Source: Aquiluna sp. (lineage in GTDB: Bacteria > Actinomycetota > Actinomycetes > Actinomycetales > Microbacteriaceae). From it: a DNA stretch of 26,436 nt. The position numbers and the translations under genes were made by a program. The stretch lies in NCBI GenBank assembly GCA_023260495.1, contig JALQVB010000006.1, positions 1 through 26,436 on the forward strand. Direction: 5' to 3'. Below, piece after piece: positions 15,044 through 22,174 of the stretch (its first letter is position 1; each line of letters opens with the position of its first letter). The notes under the pieces were generated by a model. It saw only the letters and a program-made list of their open reading frames with translations, was not told the origin of the DNA and ran no database searches.

Positions 15044-15046
15044 ACT
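15041..15046 (+). promoter_or_regulatory. -10 box (TAGACT) for leaderless rlmN
   Basis: TAGACT overlaps the toxin stop codon and stands six bases before GTG 15053, which lacks a ribosome site. This implies a leaderless rlmN transcript beginning at GTG 15053. No convincing -35 was found. Confidence 0.45.
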
Positions 15047-15052
15047 TTGTCT

Positions 15053-16222
15053 GTGGAGAAGCAGGTAAGACCCAGGACCGAGGGCTGGGAGCAGCGCAAG
15101 GACGAGAGCGGCAAGCCGCTACTGCAGTTTGCCGAAGTCAAGCGTGGCAAACCTCCCGTCCACCTTGCCGACCTAACCCCGGCAGAGCGCAAAGAGCGCA
15201 TCCAGGAGCTGGGCATTCCAGGTTTCCGTGCCAAGCAAATCGCGACACACTATTTCTCCCACTACAGCTCAGATGCTGATGCCATGACGGACCTTCCCAA
15301 GGAGGGGCGAGCTGAGCTGGTCGCCAAGGTGCTGCCAAACCTTCTTACCGAGGTTCGCAGACTGAAGACCGACGATGGCAAGACGATCAAGTTTCTCTGG
15401 AAACTGTTCGATGGCGCCCTGGTGGAGAGTGTGCTGATGCGCTACTCGAACCGGATCACACTATGTATTTCTTCCCAGGCTGGCTGCGGCATGAACTGCC
15501 CGTTTTGCGCAACCGGCCAGGCTGGCCTGACGCGCAACATGAGTGCTGCAGAGATTGTGGACCAGGTGGTCCGAGCTAACGCTGCCATCGCAGCAGGCGA
15601 GCTCGGCAAACAAAAACATGAGGGCGAGCGAGTTTCCAACATTGTCTTCATGGGCATGGGTGAACCGCTGGCAAATTACAACCCGCTGATGAGCGCTGTG
15701 CGAACCATGCTCGCCGAGCAGCCCGATGGGCTAGGCATGAGCGCAAGAAACATCACCGTTTCCACAGTCGGCCTGGTGCCTGGCATCAAGAAGCTGGCCG
15801 ATGAAGATCTGCAACTCACGTTCGCGCTCTCGCTGCACGCTCCCGATGATGAGCTGAGGGATGAGCTGATTCCGGTGAACTCAAAGTGGCAGGTGGACGA
15901 GGCACTTGATGCCGCAAGAGCCTATTTTGACAAGACCGGCAGAAGAGTCTCCATCGAATACGCGCTCATCAAGGACATGAACGATCACGACTGGAGGGCG
16001 CAGCTGCTCGCCGACAAGTTGAATGCCCGAGGTAAGGGCTGGGTGCATGTCAACCCGATTCCACTCAACCCGACTCCGGGATCGGTCTGGACCGCTAGCA
16101 CCGAAAAGCAAACAGCGAGCTTCGTGAGCATTTTGGAAGACAATGGCATCCCAACCACGCTGCGGGACACTCGTGGCAAGGAGATCGACGGAGCCTGCGG
16201 CCAGCTGGCAGCAGCCGAGTAA
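15053..16222 (+). CDS. rlmN: 23S rRNA (adenine2503-C2)-methyltransferase RlmN
   Basis: A protein of 389 residues; a radical-SAM enzyme that methylates A2503 of 23S rRNA and A37 of some tRNAs. The [4Fe-4S]/SAM motif CGMNCPFC, the MGMGEPLANYN motif and the catalytic cysteine region RGKEIDGACGQL are all present, with ITLCISSQAG just before the cluster. I start at GTG 15053 rather than TTG 15047 because TAGACT lies six bases upstream of the GTG. The N-terminal segment (to about residue 40) is charged and variable, as in actinobacterial RlmN. Confidence 0.93.
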   Translation: MEKQVRPRTEGWEQRKDESGKPLLQFAEVKRGKPPVHLADLTPAERKERIQELGIPGFRAKQIATHYFSHYSSDADAMTDLPKEGRAELVAKVLPNLLTEVRRLKTDDGKTIKFLWKLFDGALVESVLMRYSNRITLCISSQAGCGMNCPFCATGQAGLTRNMSAAEIVDQVVRANAAIAAGELGKQKHEGERVSNIVFMGMGEPLANYNPLMSAVRTMLAEQPDGLGMSARNITVSTVGLVPGIKKLADEDLQLTFALSLHAPDDELRDELIPVNSKWQVDEALDAARAYFDKTGRRVSIEYALIKDMNDHDWRAQLLADKLNARGKGWVHVNPIPLNPTPGSVWTASTEKQTASFVSILEDNGIPTTLRDTRGKEIDGACGQLAAAE

Positions 16223-16245
16223 TTTGCTTTTTTGTCTAGACCCCC

Positions 16246-16251
16246 TAGACT
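16246..16251 (+). promoter_or_regulatory. -10 box (TAGACT) before the luciferase-like gene
   Basis: TAGACT lies seven bases before ATG 16259, with a TTTGCT element (16223-16228) 17 bases further upstream as a possible -35. No ribosome site precedes the ATG, so the transcript is probably leaderless. Confidence 0.5.
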
Positions 16252-16258
16252 GTTGTGC

Positions 16259-17305
16259 ATGAGCAAGCTTGAATTTGGTTTAGATACGTTCGGTGACGTC
16301 TCGGTCGATCTTGATGGCAATCCCAAGAGTGCCGGCCAAGTTATTCGCGACGTGGTCGAACAGGCCAAGCTAGCCGATGAGCTAGGGCTTGATGGCATCA
16401 ATATAGGCGAGCACCACCGCGATGACTACGCGATTAGCGCCCCCGACACTGTTCTGGCTGGAATTGCAACCGTAACCCAGAACATACGTATCGGAACCGG
16501 TGTGACAGTGCTGTCCTCCGAGGACCCAGTTCGCGTCTACCAGAGATTTGCCACCATCGATGCCCTTTCCAACGGCCGGGCGGAGATCACCGCTGGTCGG
16601 GGTTCGTTCATCGAGTCATTCCCGCTGTTTGGCTATGACCTCAATGACTACCACGTTCTTTTCGAGGAAAAGCTGGAGCTGCTCGTGGAGCTACTGAAGG
16701 AACAGCCAGTCACCTGGCAGGGAACCACCAGGGCTGGACTCAATAACCAACAGGTTTACCCAATCACCGAGCGCGGCAAGATCCCGCTTCGGGTGGGTGT
16801 TGGCGGATCGCCGGAGTCGGTGGTTCGCGCCGCTCGACTCGGAATTCCGATGGCGCTTGCCATCATCGGCGGCGACCCTGCACGGTTTGCACCGTTTGCC
16901 GGGCTGTATCGAGAGCAATTGGCCATCAATGGCATGGAGCAGTTGCCAGTCTCTATCCACTCACCTGGATTTATCGCCGACACCGACGAAGAGGCGGCAG
17001 AGTTGCAGTGGCCACATTACGAAACTGCTTTTGGCAGGATCGGTCGCGAGCGCGGCTGGGGACCAACCACCAAGATGCACTACATGTCCGAAGTCAAGAG
17101 TGGCTCGCTCTACGTTGGATCTCCGGAGACGGTGGCCAAGAAGATTGCCTACGCAATCTCCTCGGTTGGCGCCTCGAGGTTTGACCTCAAGTATGCAAAT
17201 GGTCCGATGCCACACGAGCACCTGATGCGCTCCATCGAGCTGTATGCCACCAAGGTGGTTCCCATGGTCAACGAACTTTTGGAAGAGGTTTCGGTCCGCG
17301 CCTAG
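16259..17305 (+). CDS. LLM-class flavin-dependent oxidoreductase
   Basis: A protein of 348 residues, a luciferase-like TIM-barrel flavoenzyme. Family segments: AKLADELGLDGINIGEHHRD, the RIGTGVTVLSSEDPVRVYQ strand, GRAEITAGRGSF and VGVGGSPESVVRAARLGIPM. These enzymes use reduced flavin (FMN or F420) with oxygen or another acceptor; the substrate is not evident. ATG 16259 is chosen over TTG 16232 because of the TAGACT box. There is no obvious partner gene: RlmN is upstream and a lipoprotein gene lies downstream after a gap of about 100 bases. Confidence 0.85.
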   Translation: MSKLEFGLDTFGDVSVDLDGNPKSAGQVIRDVVEQAKLADELGLDGINIGEHHRDDYAISAPDTVLAGIATVTQNIRIGTGVTVLSSEDPVRVYQRFATIDALSNGRAEITAGRGSFIESFPLFGYDLNDYHVLFEEKLELLVELLKEQPVTWQGTTRAGLNNQQVYPITERGKIPLRVGVGGSPESVVRAARLGIPMALAIIGGDPARFAPFAGLYREQLAINGMEQLPVSIHSPGFIADTDEEAAELQWPHYETAFGRIGRERGWGPTTKMHYMSEVKSGSLYVGSPETVAKKIAYAISSVGASRFDLKYANGPMPHEHLMRSIELYATKVVPMVNELLEEVSVRA

Positions 17306-17406
17306 GCGGCGAAAAGACTCTTACTAAAGTGGATCAGCTGTGCTGAGCCAACCCTCTGTCGTGCTATGTCCATGTTGAGATAGCCTTGCGAGTGGGGGGT
17401 GGGGAA

Positions 17407-18858
17407 ATGAAATACGTGTTTCTGCTTGTCGGCCTGTCTCTTGCGCTGACTTCCTGCGCTGCTGCCGGTATGGAGTCAACTACTGCGCCACATTATGAGT
17501 CATCAAGCTCTGATCCCTCTAGCGAAGTGGAAACCGAATCCGTTGCCAACGAAGATTCGAATCGCAACGGCTATTCCGAATTTTGTGATTACGGAACCTT
17601 CGATGCCGGCTGGGAGGAGCTTTACGAATGGGGGAGAAAAACAGGCTTCTGCATCGGGCCAACCGCATGGGTAGATGCGATTCCAGATGGTGACTTCCCC
17701 AGCGGTTGGTTAGGGGATCAAGCATCTTTAGACATCGAAGAGTGCAAGATACTGAATTTTGACCCTGGCCCCAATAGTCAAGACCCTACAAATCGAGCCT
17801 TTCCTCTTGCGCACCAAGTGGACCAGTACGCAAATATTTTTCCAAAGCCTTCGGGCAGGCTCCTGATAGCGGGCGTATCGGGTACGGACAGTGCGACCAG
17901 CGCAGGAACCCCAGCGACAGACTATGCGCCAGATGGTGAATTTATCGAACAGTGGGTAAATGGAATGAACGACTTCGGAGATGACTTCGAAGTTCAATTT
18001 TCACCCACATATTTTGACCTGGGTGAGAGCCTAAGAGATTATGGAATCTCACACTCATCAAGCCGTGAAAAGCGTCAGGTATTCGCTGATCGTGTCTTAG
18101 CCCGGCTAGACCGAGAGCTGAATTTTGATCAGTGGGATGGTGTGATTGTCGTTACGACTCCGGGCACCCCAAGAGGGGTGCTGGAACAAGCGGCGCTTCC
18201 ATGGAAAAACAAGACCGTGATGACAATCCCGCCGAAGACTTACACAACCAAATTTGTCCCCGACTTCCCAATGATTATGCCCACCTGGGTCATCCATGAA
18301 CTCGGTCACGTGGGCAGCGGCTTGGACGACCCTAACGGATCCAACTATTTTCAAAATCGCAAGGATGGTGACCCCACAGACCTTGGGATGGCAGGCTGGG
18401 GCCTTCAGTCAACTTCTCTGACCGACCGTTTAGGTTGGAACAAGTGGATCACGGGGTTTCTACGCGACGAGCAGGTCATTTGTGCTGATCCGGGAAAACC
18501 CGGAACCTTTGCTATCAAAGCATCCTCGGTGATTAGCCAAGGCGAAAAAATAGTAGCCCTGCCCATATCAGACAGCCGCGTCATCGTCTTAGAGTCCATC
18601 CGAGCCACCGGCATCAACTACAAGCTGCAATCAGAAAGTGAAGGCTTACTCGTTTACGAGATCAACACCCAAGATCAGAGACGCGAACATGGGGCCAGGT
18701 TGATCTTGGGTCCGGGGCGAGAGCCAGAACGGGACATTCCTCTAATTGTTCCGGATGCGCCACTGAAGGCGGGCGAATCAGTCACTTTCGGTGATTTCAC
18801 AATCACGGTGCTTGAGGCGGCAGATCACGCCGACTTAGTGGCAATTTCAAGCAAATAA
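17407..18858 (+). CDS. Lipoprotein metalloprotease-like protein (HELGH, M6-like)
   Basis: A protein of 483 residues from ATG 17407. The signal peptide MKYVFLLVGLSLALTS ends in a lipobox with lipidated C17, then a Ser/Glu-rich spacer, so it sits on the outer face of the membrane. Residues 297-301 are HELGH, a zinc HExxH motif, in MPTWVIHELGHVGSGLDDP. The following MAGWGLQSTSLTDRLGWNKW resembles the region after the active site of M6 (immune inhibitor A-type) peptidases, with LGW near the expected place. A GTG at 17392 (five bases after TAGCCT) is an alternative start. It carries several cysteines in its N-terminal third. The substrate and the third zinc ligand are not certain. It stands alone between other transcription units. 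Confidence 0.7.
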   Translation: MKYVFLLVGLSLALTSCAAAGMESTTAPHYESSSSDPSSEVETESVANEDSNRNGYSEFCDYGTFDAGWEELYEWGRKTGFCIGPTAWVDAIPDGDFPSGWLGDQASLDIEECKILNFDPGPNSQDPTNRAFPLAHQVDQYANIFPKPSGRLLIAGVSGTDSATSAGTPATDYAPDGEFIEQWVNGMNDFGDDFEVQFSPTYFDLGESLRDYGISHSSSREKRQVFADRVLARLDRELNFDQWDGVIVVTTPGTPRGVLEQAALPWKNKTVMTIPPKTYTTKFVPDFPMIMPTWVIHELGHVGSGLDDPNGSNYFQNRKDGDPTDLGMAGWGLQSTSLTDRLGWNKWITGFLRDEQVICADPGKPGTFAIKASSVISQGEKIVALPISDSRVIVLESIRATGINYKLQSESEGLLVYEINTQDQRREHGARLILGPGREPERDIPLIVPDAPLKAGESVTFGDFTITVLEAADHADLVAISSK

Positions 18859-18868
18859 GAGTCGCTAG

Positions 18869-18882
18869 ACGGTAGCCACCGT
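18869..18882 (+). terminator. Weak stem-loop after the lipoprotein gene
   Basis: ACGGT (18869-18873) and ACCGT (18878-18882) form a 5-bp stem with a 4-nt loop, ten bases after the stop codon. There is no clean T-tract, only ACCTTTGCTGATTTT, so termination is only possible. Confidence 0.25.
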
Positions 18883-18899
18883 ACCTTTGCTGATTTTGG

Positions 18900-18929
18900 A
18901 AAATGTTCGCACTTGAACAAAAATGTTCG
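18900..18929 (+). promoter_or_regulatory. Triple TGTTC/GAACA site before the ABC importer
   Basis: AAAATGTTCG is repeated at 18900-18909 and 18920-18929, exactly 20 bases apart, with GAACA (18915-18919) between. The half-sites form TGTTC-N6-GAACA and GAACA-N4-TGTTC. A TTGTGA element (18931-18936) and a TGTTAC element (18955-18960) may be the promoter just downstream. Two dimers of a sugar regulator could bind on one face of the helix. No regulator gene is adjacent, so it is encoded elsewhere. Confidence 0.5.
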
Positions 18930-18981
18930 TTTGTGATTATTTTGTTATGAAATCTGTTACCTTCGACGAATTAGCAGGTCT

Positions 18982-18999
18982 ACTCTTGTAATCAAGAGT
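18982..18999 (+). promoter_or_regulatory. Leader hairpin before the binding-protein gene
   Basis: ACTCTTG, taat, CAAGAGT is a 7-bp perfect inverted repeat in the untranslated leader, six bases before AGGAGG (19006-19011) and ATG 19016. It could be a protein-binding site or an mRNA-stabilising stem for this highly expressed class of gene. Confidence 0.4.
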
Positions 19000-19015
19000 C
19001 CAACTAGGAGGTTCA

Positions 19016-20314
19016 ATGCTGAACAAAGTAACAAACCACGAAGTTGACCGTCGCCTTCTCCTTAAGGGTGCGGCCGCTGGTGGTCTAGGTATCGCTGGTG
19101 CCACAATGCTTGCCGGTTGTGCAGGCGGGGGCACCGGTCCAATTTCTTTCGGTGCACGTACCGTTGACGAGTCGCCAACCATCCAGCTAAAGGGTCTGGT
19201 TGACGCTTACGTTGCCAAGACTGGCAACGAGGTCACCTACAACGCAACCGAGTCGAACGCTTTCCAGAACAACCTGTCGCAGTACCTCCAGGGAACCCCT
19301 GACGACTGCTTCCAGTGGATGGCCGGTTACCGTATGCAGTTCTTCGCTTCTCAGGACCTGCTCGTTGACATCTCTGACGTTTGGGACGAGATCGGCGACC
19401 AGTACAACGAGAGCTACAAGATTGCTTCCACCGGTCTAGACGGAAAGCAGTACTTCGTGCCACAGAGCTGGTACCCATGGGGTCTGCACTTCCGCAAGTC
19501 CATGATGGCCGAGATCGGCATGAACCCAGAGGACATCTACAACTGGGATGACTTCATGGCCGCTCTTGAGGAGCTGAAGGGACAGGGACTCATTGGTCTA
19601 GCATCCGCCGACAAGGGTGGTTGGGAAGCCATGGGAACCTTCGACATCCTGAACGCTCGTATCAACGGCTACCAGTTCCACGTCGACCTACTAGGTGGCC
19701 GTGAGAAGTGGACCGACGACCGAGTAAAGGACGTATTCGCTCACTGGGAGAAGCTACTTCCATACATGAACACCAACGTTCTAGACCTCGAGTGGGACGG
19801 CGCAATGCAGCTGTTGCTTCAGCGTCAGGCCGGCTTCTTCTTCAACGGCTCATGGTTCGGTGGAAACTTCCTCGAGCAGAGCCAGGAAGACTACGACGAC
19901 CTGATGATCGTTCCATTCCCTGAGATCAACCCAGACCACGGACGCGACACAGTCGACGCTCCAATCGATGGTTTCTGCGTTGCAAAGAATGGTTCAAACA
20001 ATGACGGTGGTAAGGACCTAATCAAGTTCGCTGGAGACATGGAGGGTGTGCAGGCAATGCTTGACACCGGTATCCCAATGACCTCTGCTAACAACGGCCA
20101 GGACCGCTCAAGCTACGACGCCTTCCAGACTCAGCAGCTAGCTGTTATGAACGAGGCGAAGTACATCACCCAGTTCCTAGACCGCGACACCCGCCCAGAC
20201 TTCGCAGGCCCAATCGTTGGACCTGCATTCCAGGGCTGGTTCAAGGACCCAACCAGCGTAGACAGCATGCTGGAGTCGCTACAGTCACAGTGGGATGCCC
20301 TTCCTGCTCTATAA
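19016..20314 (+). CDS. ABC sugar-type solute-binding lipoprotein, Tat-exported
   Basis: A protein of 432 residues. The leader has a twin-arginine motif (DRRLLLKG, R12-R13) followed by a hydrophobic stretch and a lipobox ending MLAGC with C35, so it is exported folded and then lipidated. The mature part is a family-1 extracellular binding protein: FFFNGSWFGGNF, DAPIDGFCVAKNG and the QWMAGYRMQFFASQDL helix are typical of oligosaccharide or sugar-alcohol binders. It is first in an operon with two permeases. Codons look strongly biased and the AGGAGG site is near perfect, suggesting high expression. The ligand cannot be named. Confidence 0.88.
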   Translation: MLNKVTNHEVDRRLLLKGAAAGGLGIAGATMLAGCAGGGTGPISFGARTVDESPTIQLKGLVDAYVAKTGNEVTYNATESNAFQNNLSQYLQGTPDDCFQWMAGYRMQFFASQDLLVDISDVWDEIGDQYNESYKIASTGLDGKQYFVPQSWYPWGLHFRKSMMAEIGMNPEDIYNWDDFMAALEELKGQGLIGLASADKGGWEAMGTFDILNARINGYQFHVDLLGGREKWTDDRVKDVFAHWEKLLPYMNTNVLDLEWDGAMQLLLQRQAGFFFNGSWFGGNFLEQSQEDYDDLMIVPFPEINPDHGRDTVDAPIDGFCVAKNGSNNDGGKDLIKFAGDMEGVQAMLDTGIPMTSANNGQDRSSYDAFQTQQLAVMNEAKYITQFLDRDTRPDFAGPIVGPAFQGWFKDPTSVDSMLESLQSQWDALPAL

Positions 20315-20342
20315 GCAGTAAGCAACAAAAGAAATAGCAGTG

Positions 20343-21257
20343 ATGAGTACGACGGCGGCAGAGAAAAAAACTTCTCGTCGCCGTCGTACCTTCTCTGGTA
20401 GAGACAAACTAACTCTTGGCCTATTCATCGGCCTGCCAACTTTCCTGCACGTCGCCCTGGTTTGGTTTCCAGCGCTAGCGACCATTTATTTATCTTTCAC
20501 CTACTGGACCGGTATCCACATCGAGGACATCCAGTGGTCAGGTTTGGCGAACTACCAAAACATCTTCTTCGAGACCCCGCGCTTCTGGGAAGCTGTAAAG
20601 GTCAACGTCGTATGGCTCCTATGGTTTGGAGCAATCGCAACTCCACTTGGAATTTTGCTTGCCTACCAAATTGACCGCGAGATTCGTGGCCACAAGTTTT
20701 ATCAGTCTGCCTACTACCTGCCGGTAGTGCTATCGATGGCAGTCATCGGAATCATCTGGAACTTCCTACTTCGCCCAGACGGATTTGTAAACGGTCTGCT
20801 AGGTCTTCCGATTTCAGAGGCAGTTTCATTCTTCGGTGATGATCGCTACAACCTCTGGGTGATTTTGATCATGGCCTCTTGGCGTCACATCGGTTACATC
20901 ATGCTTTTGTACTTAGCTGGACTAAAGGCCATTGATGCCACACTTCGTGAAGCAGCAGCGATTGATGGTGCTACCGAGTGGGAGACTTTCCGCAAGGTGA
21001 TCTTCCCTGCGATGCAGCCGGTGAACATCATCGTGATCGTCATCACCATCATCGAATCAATCCGCGCATTCGACATGGTCTACATCATTTACGGTGGCCG
21101 AGGCGGCTTGCCGATTCTTGGAGTTTTGGTCTTTGAAAACATCGCAGGTGAGGGCGCTTCGATGAAGGGTGCCGCCTACGCTGTGATTCTCTTCTTGCTA
21201 TCGATCGTGCCGATCATCGCCTACCTCCAGCAGCAGTTCAGGGAGGACGTCCGATGA
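20343..21257 (+). CDS. ABC sugar permease, MalF/UgpA type
   Basis: A protein of 304 residues with six or so membrane helices and the EAA loop that docks the ATPase (REAAAIDGATEWETFRKVIFP). The N-terminus is a basic cytosolic segment (EKKTSRRRRTFSGRDK). ATG 20343 is chosen over GTG 20340; neither has a good ribosome site. The gene starts 28 bases after the binding protein and overlaps the second permease by four bases (ATGA). It forms the heterodimeric channel with that permease; the ATPase is not in the window and may be a shared MsmX-like one. Confidence 0.9.
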   Translation: MSTTAAEKKTSRRRRTFSGRDKLTLGLFIGLPTFLHVALVWFPALATIYLSFTYWTGIHIEDIQWSGLANYQNIFFETPRFWEAVKVNVVWLLWFGAIATPLGILLAYQIDREIRGHKFYQSAYYLPVVLSMAVIGIIWNFLLRPDGFVNGLLGLPISEAVSFFGDDRYNLWVILIMASWRHIGYIMLLYLAGLKAIDATLREAAAIDGATEWETFRKVIFPAMQPVNIIVIVITIIESIRAFDMVYIIYGGRGGLPILGVLVFENIAGEGASMKGAAYAVILFLLSIVPIIAYLQQQFREDVR

Positions 21258-22138
21258 CTAGCGTCGTAAAAGGCAAAGCCAACAAAGATTCTCAGAAGGT
21301 CAAAGACCGAATCATCTCGATCGTTCTTGGTGTCTTTGCTATCGTTTGGCTCTTCCCAATCGTTTGGACGCTTTATTCTTCGCTGCGCCCATACAAAGAC
21401 ATCCGCGCAAATGGTCTTTTGTCTTTGCCGAGTGAACTGAACTTCGATAACTACATTGACGCAATCGAGCGCATGGAGTTGCCAACCTACTTCTACAACA
21501 CAGCAATCATCACCATTCCAGCGGTATTCCTAACGCTGTTCTTTGGTTCCTTGATGGCATTTGTTGTAACCCGATACTCGTTCAAGTTCAACGTTGCCAT
21601 GCTGCTTTTGTTCACCGCAGGAAACATGCTTCCAGCGCAATTGGTGTTCATCCCAGTTTTCAAGATGTATTTGGCGCTTGGCGACCTAGTGGGTGACAGA
21701 AGAATCCTTTACGATTCCCCATGGGGCGTTGTTCTGATTCACGTCGCCTTCCAAATGGGTTTCGCAACCTTCGTGCTCAGCTCATACATGAAGACCATTC
21801 CGAAAGAGATTTCTGAGTCGGCTCAGGTTGATGGCGCCTCGGTATTCACCCACTTCTTCAGGGTCATGTTGCCGCTACTTCGACCACCTCTGGCATCGCT
21901 TGGCGTGTTGATGACAACCTGGATTTACAACGACTTCTTCTGGGCATTGGTTCTTATGTCTACCGACAAGAAGAGACCGATCACCTCAGCTCTAGGTAGG
22001 TTGCAAGGTGAGTTCGTTACCGACTACAACTTGTTGGCGGCAGGAGCGATGATCGCAGCTATTCCAACACTCTTGGTCTTCTTTATTCTGCGCAAACAGT
22101 TTGTTTCCGGCCTCACCTTGGGCTCCACCAAGGGCTAG
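21254..22138 (+). CDS. ABC sugar permease, MalG/UgpE type
   Basis: A protein of 294 residues with six helices and the EAA loop (KEISESAQVDGASVFTHFF, RVMLPLLRPP). It starts inside the previous gene's last codon (ATGA overlap). The first helix (IVLGVFAIVWLFPIVWTLYS) and the LGRLQGEF segment near the C-terminus match sugar transporters of the CUT1 class. It is the last gene of the importer operon; neither glycosidase nor ATPase follows, and the next gene is an unrelated channel. Confidence 0.9.
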   Translation: MTSVVKGKANKDSQKVKDRIISIVLGVFAIVWLFPIVWTLYSSLRPYKDIRANGLLSLPSELNFDNYIDAIERMELPTYFYNTAIITIPAVFLTLFFGSLMAFVVTRYSFKFNVAMLLLFTAGNMLPAQLVFIPVFKMYLALGDLVGDRRILYDSPWGVVLIHVAFQMGFATFVLSSYMKTIPKEISESAQVDGASVFTHFFRVMLPLLRPPLASLGVLMTTWIYNDFFWALVLMSTDKKRPITSALGRLQGEFVTDYNLLAAGAMIAAIPTLLVFFILRKQFVSGLTLGSTKG

Positions 22139-22143
22139 CTTTA

Positions 22144-22168
22144 TAGACTGACCCCTGGATAAAAGGGG
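22144..22168 (+). promoter_or_regulatory. TAGACT promoter box and ribosome-site hairpin of the channel gene
   Basis: TAGACT (22144-22149) could be a -10 element starting a short leader. CCCCT (22152-22156) and AGGGG (22164-22168) form a 5-bp stem with a 7-nt loop, and the AAAAGGGGA arm is also the ribosome site before ATG 22175. The stem could reduce translation of the channel gene or act as a weak end to the importer mRNA (followed by TTTT). Confidence 0.35.
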
Positions 22169-22174
22169 ATTTTA

